Below, piece after piece: positions 35,482-43,316 of a stretch of DNA of 47,130 nucleotides. Made by a program: the position numbers and the translations under genes. The stretch lies in contig JBBAAG010000013.1 in NCBI GenBank assembly GCA_041658405.1, positions 1 to 47,130 on the forward strand, read 5' to 3'. Each line of letters opens with the position of its first letter. Position 1 is the first letter of the stretch. The DNA comes from Elusimicrobiota bacterium. Lineage in GTDB: Bacteria > Elusimicrobiota > UBA5214 > JBBAAG01. The notes beneath the pieces were generated by a model that saw only the letters and a list, made by a program, of their open reading frames with translations, was not told the DNA's origin and did not search any database.

Positions 35482-35519
35482 GTATAATATGTTATACACT
35501 TTTTTTGTTTGTTTTACAA
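35482..35519 (-). promoter_or_regulatory. Possible second promoter with overlapping palindrome
   Basis: TTGTAA (35514-35519), a 17-bp spacer and TATAAC (35491-35496) on the minus strand. A palindrome GTATAA-TATG-TTATAC (35482-35497) covers the -10, as an operator might. The -35 matches only four of six consensus bases, so this is tentative. Confidence 0.35.
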
Positions 35520-35563
35520 TACTTTTTTAGTGGTTAGTTTATGCTGTCTTTGTATTCTACAAA

Positions 35564-35606
35564 ACATTAATGTGGGAAAGTAAATATGTTTACACATTTG
35601 TGTGAA
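35564..35606. promoter_or_regulatory. Candidate activator-binding dyads upstream of the sigma-54 promoter
   Basis: Two dyads lie about 135-170 bases upstream of the predicted start: ACATTAATGT (35564-35573) and TTTACACATTTGTGTGAA (35589-35606, core ACACA-TT-TGTGT). NtrC-class activators usually bind paired dyads at this distance. The second includes the octamer GTTTACAC (35588-35595), also found at the rpoN-like promoter. Confidence 0.4.
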
Positions 35607-35639
35607 TGTCTGTGCTTACCAAGAACTGCTGGTTTATCT

Positions 35640-38321
35640 CTATTTTGCAACAACAATTGTGCCGGTAACTATTTTTTCATTGTATAAATAACGATAAACG
35701 TAAACACCATTTTCTACAGGTGAACCTTCATCATCAGTGCCATCCCAAACTTCAGTTGAAACCATATTTCTAACCTTCTGGCCTTTGATATTGTATATTA
35801 CAACAATCTCATCCGTGCTTACCGCACCCTGGGCTGATTTAACTGCCTGGCTTAACCCTGAAAAATATGCACGATCATTTTTCCCGTCATTATCTGGAGT
35901 GATAATCCGTTCTTTCGGGCGAAAAGTTTCTGCGGTATTGACCGCACCCGTATCGTTTACACTGAAAATACCGAATAAACTAAAATGGTTTACCTTAACC
36001 GATACAGTCTTGTCTTCTTTATTAACCATTCCACCGATGTAACGCCACTCAAAACCGTCATACCAAAAAACACGCAGAGTGTCTTCATTAACACCCGAAG
36101 GTATACTGTGATAAATAAACGTCAACTCTACCGGGCTGTCAAACAACTGCCCATCCGGCCCAAGGTCGTACGCAACATAAGGCGATATCTGACCTGAAGA
36201 CAGGTACGGGAACCCCACTGCTTTTGGAACATCACGAGTATTTGCAACATTTTTTGCTGCAACAGAAATCGTTACCGGAATTTTCAATACATTTGCCGGG
36301 ACAATAACTTTAGTATTCCCGTCTTTATCATCACCGTCACTTACACACACAATCCCGCCGCTAACCGGTACAGTTTTTTCCAGGACTGATACAACAGCTA
36401 TCGAACTTGTTGATAATAACAGCTGCTGGCCTGAAGTATTCCCTAACCTAACACGGTAATCAATACTTTGTGTCCCCGGAGTTATATCCACACCTTTGAT
36501 AATAGCTTCATATCTAAGGCTTATCTCCGTAGATACCAATTCCGCTTCCTTATAATGTTCCCAGTCTCCGTTGATACAGTACTCCAGTTTTTTTATGGGG
36601 AGATCAATAATATCTTTAATCACAACCCCGACTTCAAGATCTTTTAATACAGTTTCCACAGCGCTTCCCGGAGGAATAATGCTTACCGTAGGCAACGGTA
36701 CGCTTGTGTACTTAAAAACAAATAACGTTGACGCGCCTGACCAGTTATACGCAATATCCTGAGTCCTCAGGCGAAGATAATATTCTAAATCAGGGACTAC
36801 AGTATTCGCCGCTACATACGCGCCGGTGGAAACCGTTACAATTATTCCGGGATCCGCAGTGCTTGACGTACCGAAGTAAACACTATACCCGTTAATACCG
36901 CTTTCAGTATCCACCGCACCGGACCATTCAAAATACGGTAAGTCAGTTACCGCCTGCCATTGCCCGTTAGGGATCTCCGTACTTTTATCCACTCCACCCC
37001 ATGAACGGCATTGCGTAGGATTACCCGGAGGTGTAATATCCGTGGTATCCGTTGATGGCGGCATACCAATATATGACAATGTATCCTGACTCTGCACAAC
37101 ACTGATTATTGTTTGTATATACCTATACCCGCTCTTCGTTGCGGATAAAACATAAGCACCTGCTGGAATTGAAGTGAAAACAAAATTCCCGGAGTTATCC
37201 GTTACAGTCTGAGAACTGATCCCGGTACCTTGTATACTCACATTAACATTTGGTATCTTTGTCCCGGTGGAAACATTACCCGTTGCAGCGTCATACACGT
37301 ACCCTAATAACCTTGTGGGTATCACAGGATTAACTTTTACCGTAAAACTTACTGTATTATCCTCAGGGCCGCCTTGCCCGTTGTCACTGAACCACACAGG
37401 CGTTGTTGCATCGTATACCAGATTAACGTATTCTGTATAAGTAGTTGAAGTACTAACCACCGGTGCGCGAAGGATAAACGTGAACCTCCCCGTAGAACCT
37501 GACACTGTAGTTGCATCTACACCGGTTAAACGGCTGGAACTTATCCAATCAGCAGAATTATAGAACGCGCTCACACGGTTTTTTGTTTGTGTAGTCCCTA
37601 ACCTCAGGGTAGAACCTGACCAGGTTGATGTACCATCGTTACGGTATTCAATATACCCAGTAGCAACCTCACCTGATTTCAGTGTTGACGGCACACTTTT
37701 CCCCGTATAAACAGCTTTGTATTGATAAACCACATCCGGGACTTTATGTAACCAATGATAATACTGATGTGAAGTATCCGTGAGATAAGTATAAGGTTTA
37801 TTCCAGACACTAGACGAATGCGCAGCTACGCCAACCTTCGCTCCGCTTGAACTGTTGGTGCTAACCACAAGAGTTGCGTGAGTACCGTCCCACCATCCTG
37901 TAGCATCGGCATATACCAAAACATCTCCTACTGCAATATTTGCAGGGGGAGCTTTTTTTATGGCAACCCCGCCGTCTTCCCACCCGAAACTTTGCGGAAG
38001 GCAACTCATCAATCTCGACGCACCGATTTCCTCTTTTCCACAGGGATACCCTCTGCAATTACCGGCCTTAAGCACAGGATGCCCGCCGGCTAATAAGCAT
38101 TGAGAAACAAAATCCGCGCAATCGCCGTTATGCGAGGTATACCCGCAATACGAACCCCAGCATGACCATGGCGAGCATGCGTCATACGCGCCAGCACAGG
38201 TATGGTTACACGTATCCCACCACTGGTTAGCGTATTTATACGCCGCAGCCGGGCTGTATACTGCGTATGAATGCGTTGCTACACAAAAAAAAGTTATGCA
38301 CGTAACCACGAACTTTTTCAT
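35640..38321 (-). CDS. Secreted Amidase_6-like / NBR1-type Ig / FN3 / ZU5-like protein with C-terminal sorting domain
   Basis: 893 aa; its ATG overlaps the stop of the NtrC-class gene (ATGA). Signal peptide about 1-20. Residues about 22-190 are an Amidase_6-type domain closely related to that of the 24182 gene: C68 in HNGDCADFVSQC and H148 in DGTHATLVV, with ten Cys at the same places (about 38-107). Next is an NBR1/NEW-type Ig domain (about 200-330, SGEVATGYIEYRNDG), a carboxypeptidase-regulatory-like domain (about 335-415), a PYFEWSGAVD module (about 430-540), an Ig-like region, a ZU5-like segment (HFSLFGIFSV) and the FlgD-like C-terminus with ITPDNDGKNDRAYFSG, VWDGTDDEGSPVENGVYVYRY and the final VVAK. 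Coupling to the regulator suggests shared expression and possibly feedback. Confidence 0.87.
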   Translation of the reverse strand: MKKFVVTCITFFCVATHSYAVYSPAAAYKYANQWWDTCNHTCAGAYDACSPWSCWGSYCGYTSHNGDCADFVSQCLLAGGHPVLKAGNCRGYPCGKEEIGASRLMSCLPQSFGWEDGGVAIKKAPPANIAVGDVLVYADATGWWDGTHATLVVSTNSSSGAKVGVAAHSSSVWNKPYTYLTDTSHQYYHWLHKVPDVVYQYKAVYTGKSVPSTLKSGEVATGYIEYRNDGTSTWSGSTLRLGTTQTKNRVSAFYNSADWISSSRLTGVDATTVSGSTGRFTFILRAPVVSTSTTYTEYVNLVYDATTPVWFSDNGQGGPEDNTVSFTVKVNPVIPTRLLGYVYDAATGNVSTGTKIPNVNVSIQGTGISSQTVTDNSGNFVFTSIPAGAYVLSATKSGYRYIQTIISVVQSQDTLSYIGMPPSTDTTDITPPGNPTQCRSWGGVDKSTEIPNGQWQAVTDLPYFEWSGAVDTESGINGYSVYFGTSSTADPGIIVTVSTGAYVAANTVVPDLEYYLRLRTQDIAYNWSGASTLFVFKYTSVPLPTVSIIPPGSAVETVLKDLEVGVVIKDIIDLPIKKLEYCINGDWEHYKEAELVSTEISLRYEAIIKGVDITPGTQSIDYRVRLGNTSGQQLLLSTSSIAVVSVLEKTVPVSGGIVCVSDGDDKDGNTKVIVPANVLKIPVTISVAAKNVANTRDVPKAVGFPYLSSGQISPYVAYDLGPDGQLFDSPVELTFIYHSIPSGVNEDTLRVFWYDGFEWRYIGGMVNKEDKTVSVKVNHFSLFGIFSVNDTGAVNTAETFRPKERIITPDNDGKNDRAYFSGLSQAVKSAQGAVSTDEIVVIYNIKGQKVRNMVSTEVWDGTDDEGSPVENGVYVYRYLYNEKIVTGTIVVAK

Positions 38322-39700
38322 AGATCAATATTCAACGCCTTAAGTTTATTGTACAACGTCCTGCGGCTAACCCCCAGTTTTTCCGCTGCTTTCTGTTTAT
38401 TATTATTAACTGACTTTAGTACGTCAAGAATCATCTGGCGCTCAACTTCATCCGACGCATACTTACTTGCGTTACGCAGGTTGGCATTATTCTCATCCAC
38501 CCGAACATGTGTCTTCACAAAAGTGTCCAAACTCGCGGGGATACGCACGCTTATCTGTAAATGCTGAGGCGTTACTTCGCTCTCCGCCATTAACACTCCA
38601 CGTTTTATAACGTTCCGGAGTTCACGTATGTTTCCGGGCCAGGTATAACTTTGCAAACTTTCAATTGCCAGCGGTGATAATGTTATGTTCTTAACAAACT
38701 CCTTATTAGCTTCATCCACAAAGTATTGCGCAAATATCGGGATATCCTCTTTCCTGTCACGTAACGGCGGGATTTTGATGACAAACTCCGTGATACGGTA
38801 ATACAAATCTTCACGGAAGAAGCCTTTTTTTACAGCGTCTTCCAGTATAACATTTGTCGCAGTAACTACGCGGACATCCACATCAATTGCTTGTTTCCCC
38901 CCGAGATGCTGGATCTTGCGTTCCTGTAATACACGTAATAGCTTTGCTTGTGTCGGTAACGGCAGGTTGCCGATTTCATCAAGGAAAAGTGTCCCTCCAT
39001 TTGCAAGTTCAAACTGCCCGAGTTTACGCCTGTCCGCTCCCGTAAACGCGCCTTTCTCATACCCAAAAAGTTCGCTCTCAACCAGCGTATCCGGCAACGA
39101 TCCGCAGTCCACTGCAACAAACGGGCGGTCTTTCCTTGGGCTGTACTGATGTATAAGATGCGATATAACTTCTTTCCCTGTCCCGCTTTCTCCTTGAAGC
39201 ACAATAGTGAGGTTGGTATTCGCCACTTCCTTTACCTGCTGAAGAACAGTTTTCATTACCATACTTTCCCCAAGCACTATCTGGCGTTGATGCTTATCCT
39301 GCACCTGCTGGCGGAGAGCTTCCATCTCGCGGTTCATTTTCTGCGCTTTCAAAGCTTTATCAATAACCATGATAAGTTCTTCATTATCAAACGGTTTATT
39401 GAGGTAGTCATATACACCGAGTTTCATTGCCTGTACCGCTGACTTAACATCGCCATGGGCGGTAAGGATTACTATTTGAATGGTATCATCATGTTTTTTT
39501 ATACGTTCCGCTACCTGCATACCGGACATATCCGGTAATTTGAGGTCCTGTAATACAAGGTCAGGAATATGTTCATTCAGGCGGTCAAGCGCAGCCTGGC
39601 CGTTTGGCGCACGGAAAACATTATGCCCCTGGTCTTTTAATATCTCAAGCAGTATCAAAGCTAACGTATTATCATCTTCAACTACCATAATGTTCGCCAT
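38318..39700 (-). CDS. NtrC-class sigma-54-dependent response regulator
   Basis: 460 aa, ATG with AAGGAG upstream. Domains in order: receiver (1-120) with acidic pocket E8-D9-D10, phospho-acceptor D52 (VLQDLKLPDMSG), T80 and K102 (NKPF); AAA+ domain (about 142-380) with Walker A GESGTGKE (170-177), the sigma-54 contact loop GAFTGA (217-222), and Walker B GGTLFLDEIG (235-244); and a C-terminal Fis-type helix-turn-helix (about 425-460, KQKAAEKLGVSRRTLYNKL). All residues for phosphorylation, ATP hydrolysis and sigma-54 activation are intact, so it should be a functional enhancer-binding activator. No partner histidine kinase is in the window. It follows the RpoN-like gene by 24 bp, and a surface-protein gene overlaps its stop. 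A natural target is the -24/-12 site at 35440. Confidence 0.95.
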   Translation of the reverse strand: MANIMVVEDDNTLALILLEILKDQGHNVFRAPNGQAALDRLNEHIPDLVLQDLKLPDMSGMQVAERIKKHDDTIQIVILTAHGDVKSAVQAMKLGVYDYLNKPFDNEELIMVIDKALKAQKMNREMEALRQQVQDKHQRQIVLGESMVMKTVLQQVKEVANTNLTIVLQGESGTGKEVISHLIHQYSPRKDRPFVAVDCGSLPDTLVESELFGYEKGAFTGADRRKLGQFELANGGTLFLDEIGNLPLPTQAKLLRVLQERKIQHLGGKQAIDVDVRVVTATNVILEDAVKKGFFREDLYYRITEFVIKIPPLRDRKEDIPIFAQYFVDEANKEFVKNITLSPLAIESLQSYTWPGNIRELRNVIKRGVLMAESEVTPQHLQISVRIPASLDTFVKTHVRVDENNANLRNASKYASDEVERQMILDVLKSVNNNKQKAAEKLGVSRRTLYNKLKALNIDL

Positions 39701-39724
39701 GTTTTTTACAACTCCTTAACTCTT

Positions 39725-40837
39725 CTACTTATTCCTTTTTTCATCTTCCTTTTTCAATGTTTGACGGTAAAGATTAGCGGTACGGCGTGAAATCCGTATC
39801 CCAAATTTATCAAACATTCTACGCGTAAGTTCTATGTCCGTGATACCCCACCGGCTGTCCTCCAATATTTGCCGCGCAAGTAATTGTTTGCGCTGTCGCG
39901 GGTGCGGAAAAAAATCTTTCAGCGGTACTTCATCACCCCACGGGGTATCAACACTCCGCCCGTTGATCGTACGGCAAATAATACTGGTACTTAAACCCAA
40001 ATCTTCCGCGAGGTTGCGCTGCGTATATGGCTGGAGTTCATCATAATTGCGTGAAGATAAAAAATTGTGCTGTACTTCTATTATCCTTTGAATTATACGG
40101 TAAAGATTATCCTTTCTGCAGTTGATAAGTTCAAGGTTACGCACAAACTGTTTTAACCGTTTAGCTTCCTCGGGAGTTAGCACCCCAATTTTTTTTGCAG
40201 CTTCAAGCTGCGCATAGTCTATCTTATACTTCCCGCGGATATATCGTGTTGAGAAAAAACCGATATTATACTGCCCGGGTACCACGCCTTCCTCAATCGA
40301 AGCAACTTTGTTATATCTAACCTCCGGCGCTGAAGGTAAAGACGAAGGATGAAAAAATTCGGAATGAATCGAAATTTCGTCAATAACAGTACTAATTTTT
40401 TTTACTTTATCTACCTCGATACCGAGTTCGGCCGCTATTTCGTCATAGTTGAGCATGCTGTGGTTATACAAAAAGTACTTCTTAAACTTTTCAATTCCCA
40501 GTACCTGTATCAATTTAACAACTTCATCTTTTGAGGATAGTACGGTTTCGACATCTACATTTTCAGCGTCTGAACTAATTTCTTCCTTGAACTCAAAATA
40601 CGCTTTTGCCATCTGTGTCCCGGGTAAACGTTCAAACGTTATCGGCGGTTTTGATTTAGTATCGGCGGGTTTAACTAATTTCTGGAAAATACTATCATTT
40701 TCGGTTGTACGTACAAGTTTGGAAAATTCATCTTCTGTAAGATCCAGCATACCGGAGAGTTCGGCTGCTAGCAACATTTTTGCCATTGGCAAAACATCAA
40801 GCCGTTGTACAAGTTTTCCATGTTGCCTGTCTATCAT
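39725..40837 (-). CDS. Divergent, short sigma-54 (RpoN-like) factor
   Basis: 370 aa against about 430-500 for usual RpoN. ATG with AGG five bases upstream. The C-terminal half is recognisable: residues about 275-315 match the sigma-54 helix-turn-helix region (TQRNLAEDLGLSTSIICRTI, then TPWGDEVPLKDFF), and 350-359 SRRTANLYRQ is a degenerate RpoN box (consensus ARRTVAKYRE; R-R-T and Y-R retained). The middle resembles the core-binding domain only loosely. The N-terminus (LDVLPMAKMLLAAELSGML) may be a worn region I but lacks its usual Gln richness. It is probably a specialised second sigma-54, since the activator next door keeps an intact GAFTGA. It has a near-perfect housekeeping promoter. Confidence 0.78.
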   Translation of the reverse strand: MIDRQHGKLVQRLDVLPMAKMLLAAELSGMLDLTEDEFSKLVRTTENDSIFQKLVKPADTKSKPPITFERLPGTQMAKAYFEFKEEISSDAENVDVETVLSSKDEVVKLIQVLGIEKFKKYFLYNHSMLNYDEIAAELGIEVDKVKKISTVIDEISIHSEFFHPSSLPSAPEVRYNKVASIEEGVVPGQYNIGFFSTRYIRGKYKIDYAQLEAAKKIGVLTPEEAKRLKQFVRNLELINCRKDNLYRIIQRIIEVQHNFLSSRNYDELQPYTQRNLAEDLGLSTSIICRTINGRSVDTPWGDEVPLKDFFPHPRQRKQLLARQILEDSRWGITDIELTRRMFDKFGIRISRRTANLYRQTLKKEDEKRNK

Positions 40838-40886
40838 AACAACCTATCAAACCCCTTGTTTCTGTGAGAATATAAACCCCAAAACA

Positions 40887-40894
40887 GTGTAAAC
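40887..40894 (-). promoter_or_regulatory. GTTTACAC octamer at the rpoN-like start site
   Basis: GTTTACAC on the minus strand, immediately downstream of the -10 and near the expected transcription start. The same octamer occurs at 40950-40957, about 27 bp upstream of the -35, and in the dyad at 35588. Its placement suggests a repressor or autoregulatory site. Confidence 0.35.
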
Positions 40895-40897
40895 ATT

Positions 40898-40926
40898 ATT
40901 TTACATTTTGGAAGACAGGGTGTCAA
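40898..40926 (-). promoter_or_regulatory. Sigma-70-type promoter of the rpoN-like / ntrC-like / amidase operon
   Basis: Minus strand TTGACA (40921-40926), 17-bp spacer, TAAAAT (40898-40903): a consensus -35, optimal spacing and five of six -10 bases. The leader to the ATG at 40837 is about 54 bases. Confidence 0.78.
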
Positions 40927-40949
40927 TGCGTATTTACATATTAATCAGT

Positions 40950-40970
40950 GTGTAAACCTATTTGCAAATA
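40950..40970. promoter_or_regulatory. Second octamer and 12-bp palindrome upstream of the rpoN-like promoter
   Basis: GTGTAAAC (40950-40957) is followed two bases later by the perfect palindrome TATTTGCAAATA (40959-40970). It lies between the ychF stop and the rpoN-like -35. It could be an operator or a weak ychF terminator stem; there is no U tract, so an operator is preferred. Confidence 0.35.
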
Positions 40971-40984
40971 CAGGGGAGAATGTT

Positions 40985-42058
40985 TCAATTAAACAGTATC
41001 TTTATTACATCGCCTTCTTTAACAATATAAGTCTTCCCTTCCGCGCGGATCATACCTTTCTCGCGTAAAGATTTCTCACTGCCTTCACTCATCAACTGGC
41101 TATACGCATAAACTTCAGCACGGATGAAACCTTTCGCCATATCAGTATGAATTTTACCCGCGGCATCCACTGCCTGTGTCCCTACGGGGATTAGCCACGC
41201 ACGGATTTCAGTACCTACCACCGTAAAGAAAGTTACAAGCTTTAACAACTCTTTTCCTGCAGTAACCACGCGGTCAATCCCGGAGGTTTTATCAACCCCG
41301 AGTTCCGCACGAAAACTTTCTTGTTCCGCAGGATCAAGTTCCGCGAGTTCAAGTTCAAGTTTGACATTAACCGCCACTATTACGTTAGCACCTGGATATT
41401 TTTGTTTTATCTCGACTTCCAACTTTTTGGCAGTATCGTTGTCTTCCACGTTTAAGATATAGAACACAGGTTTTAGTGTCAATAAATTATGCGGCTGCAT
41501 TAATGGCAACAACTCTTCCGTTGCAGTCCGCGCGGTATTCCCCGCAGCGAGCCATTCCCGTACTTTCTCAAGCCCTTCCTGTTCCTCCCGTGCCTGCGCA
41601 TTACCTGCTTTTGCTAGCCCATGAATTTTTTCACGCCGGCGGTCTATGAGTTCAAGGTCGGATAGTACAAGTTCAGTGTCCACCACCGCAATTTCTTCCA
41701 CCGGGCTGACCTTCCCCAGGACGTTGACTACGGACTCTGTTGCGAACCCGCGGAGTACCTGAGCTAAAGCGTCAACTTCACGGATATGCGCCAAAAACTT
41801 ATTCCCCAACCCCTCTCCTTTACTTGCGCCTTTCACCAAGCCCGCGATATCGACAAACTCAATCACCGCGCTTGTGGTTTTATCGGGTTGAAACATTTGT
41901 TTTAGTGTATCAAGCCGCGGGTCAGGGACATTGATTATCCCGACATTAGGCTCAATTGTGGTGAACGGAAAATTTTCGGCGGGTACATTCGCGTGAGTAA
42001 GAACATTAAACAATGACGACTTCCCAACGTTTGGCAGGCCAATAATACCGAGTTTCAT
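40985..42058 (-). CDS. ychF: Ribosome-associated GTPase/ATPase YchF (OLA1 family)
   Basis: 357 aa, full family length. The P-loop GLPNVGKSS (7-15), the switch region DIAGLVKGASKGEGLGNKFL (70-89) and the altered base-recognition motif NVED (203-206, in place of NKxD) are the YchF hallmarks; the last explains its preference for ATP. A coiled-coil insertion lies at about 125-180 and a TGS domain at about 275-356. YchF binds ribosomes and modulates stress responses. It lies 30 bp downstream of proB and is probably co-transcribed with it from the repeat-borne promoter at 43241-43269. Confidence 0.96.
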   Translation of the reverse strand: MKLGIIGLPNVGKSSLFNVLTHANVPAENFPFTTIEPNVGIINVPDPRLDTLKQMFQPDKTTSAVIEFVDIAGLVKGASKGEGLGNKFLAHIREVDALAQVLRGFATESVVNVLGKVSPVEEIAVVDTELVLSDLELIDRRREKIHGLAKAGNAQAREEQEGLEKVREWLAAGNTARTATEELLPLMQPHNLLTLKPVFYILNVEDNDTAKKLEVEIKQKYPGANVIVAVNVKLELELAELDPAEQESFRAELGVDKTSGIDRVVTAGKELLKLVTFFTVVGTEIRAWLIPVGTQAVDAAGKIHTDMAKGFIRAEVYAYSQLMSEGSEKSLREKGMIRAEGKTYIVKEGDVIKILFN

Positions 42059-42088
42059 ATTTTTATTTTTTTCTCCCTCAATGTTTTA

Positions 42089-43204
42089 TTAAATAATTAC
42101 CAGGTTATCACGGTGAACCGCTTCATCGTAATGCTTATAACCCAACACCTTTATTATCTCCGCTGATTTTAAGCGTTTAATCTTTTGCAGTTCCGTAGAG
42201 GTATAGTTCACCAGCCCGCGGGCAAGTTCTACCCCGTCTTCCGAGGTAATACTTACCATATCACCGATCTCAAACTCTCCCTCAACACCTGTAATCCCTG
42301 CGGGTAACAAGCTTTTGTTTGACTCGCGTACCGCACGGACTGCTCCGGGATCGAGCACAATTTTTCCCTGGGAATGCATACCAAACGCAATCCAGCGTTC
42401 CCGCGCTGACATCCCGCCGGTAGCAGCCGGGATAAACCGCGTACCTATGCGCTCACCTGCAATAATTTTTTGTAAATTCCCTGTGATAGTACCGTTTGCG
42501 ATGCTAAGCGTTATCCCTGCAGTAGTAACAATCTTTGCAGCATTAATTTTTGTGCGCATCCCGCCGATACCGTACTGGCTGCTCCCGTGGTTACAGGAAA
42601 GTTTTTCTATAGTTTCGTCGATAGTGCATACTTCAGGAATAAGCTGCCCTTTTTGTTTTTGCCCGTAGTCAGTGTATAACCCGTCAACATTGGTTAGGAT
42701 GATTAGATGTTCCGCATCAATTTTTGTGGCAACTATGGCGGCAAGGGTATCGTTATCCCCGAACTTGATTTCATCAACTGCGATCGTATCATTTTCATTG
42801 ATGATAGGTATCACCCCGGTGTTCAACAATGTAGTCAACGTATTCCTCGCATTGAGATACCTCCCCCGGTCTTCCATATCCTGGCGGGTAAGCAGTACCT
42901 GTGCGGCAGTAATACCGTGTTTCTCAAACTCAGTGATATACACGTGCATCAACCGTGCCTGCCCAACTGCCGCAGCGGCTTGTTTTTCCATCAACGATAA
43001 CTCTTTACGTTTTTTTCCTTGCGCGAATATGTCGCAACCCGCGCTGATCGCGCCGGAGGAAACAAGAATGACTTCAGTACCTTTTGACATACACACCGCA
43101 ATGTCTGAGCATAATTGCCCGATTTTTGCGTTGGCAATTTTCCCTTCCGCGTCGGTAAGGATTCCCGTCCCGGCTTTTACCACGATCCGTTGTTTGTTAC
43201 TCAT
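42089..43204 (-). CDS. proB: Glutamate 5-kinase with PUA domain (proline biosynthesis)
   Basis: 371 aa, ATG with AAGGA seven bases upstream. The amino-acid-kinase domain (about 1-260) has RIVVKAGTGILT, LVSSGAISAG, the NARNTL and INENDTIAVDEIKFGDND blocks that bind glutamate and phosphate, and ITNVDGLYT-type nucleotide contacts; a PUA domain occupies about 278-360. It phosphorylates glutamate in the first step of proline synthesis in the cytoplasm. No proA is adjacent. Its start codon lies only 12 bases from repeat copy 1, whose built-in promoter predicts a leader of about 30 bases, so its expression probably depends on the repeat. Confidence 0.96.
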   Translation of the reverse strand: MSNKQRIVVKAGTGILTDAEGKIANAKIGQLCSDIAVCMSKGTEVILVSSGAISAGCDIFAQGKKRKELSLMEKQAAAAVGQARLMHVYITEFEKHGITAAQVLLTRQDMEDRGRYLNARNTLTTLLNTGVIPIINENDTIAVDEIKFGDNDTLAAIVATKIDAEHLIILTNVDGLYTDYGQKQKGQLIPEVCTIDETIEKLSCNHGSSQYGIGGMRTKINAAKIVTTAGITLSIANGTITGNLQKIIAGERIGTRFIPAATGGMSARERWIAFGMHSQGKIVLDPGAVRAVRESNKSLLPAGITGVEGEFEIGDMVSITSEDGVELARGLVNYTSTELQKIKRLKSAEIIKVLGYKHYDEAVHRDNLVII

Positions 43205-43216
43205 AAAATTTCCTTA

Positions 43217-43292
43217 GTAGTTATTGTTACCGTCGAAATCATTATACATTCCACCGGGTTAATTTTCAAGGTTAAAGTAGGCCAATTCCCGA
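43217..43292 (-). repeat. 76-bp promoter-bearing repeat, copy 1 (upstream of proB)
   Basis: First of three near-identical copies in one orientation (others at 45228 and 46272). On the minus strand it has TTGAAA (43264-43269), 17 bp, TATAAT (43241-43246). Copy 2 differs at one position and copy 3 at three. Outside the 76 bp the flanks are unrelated. Confidence 0.92.
43241..43269 (-). promoter_or_regulatory. Repeat-borne promoter driving proB-ychF
   Basis: TTGAAA-N17-TATAAT: five of six -35 bases, optimal spacing, consensus -10. A direct repeat TTAACC lies on both sides of the -35. Predicted start about 43234. Confidence 0.72.
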
Positions 43293-43316
43293 AATCCCCT
43301 CCCCGAATACTTATTT

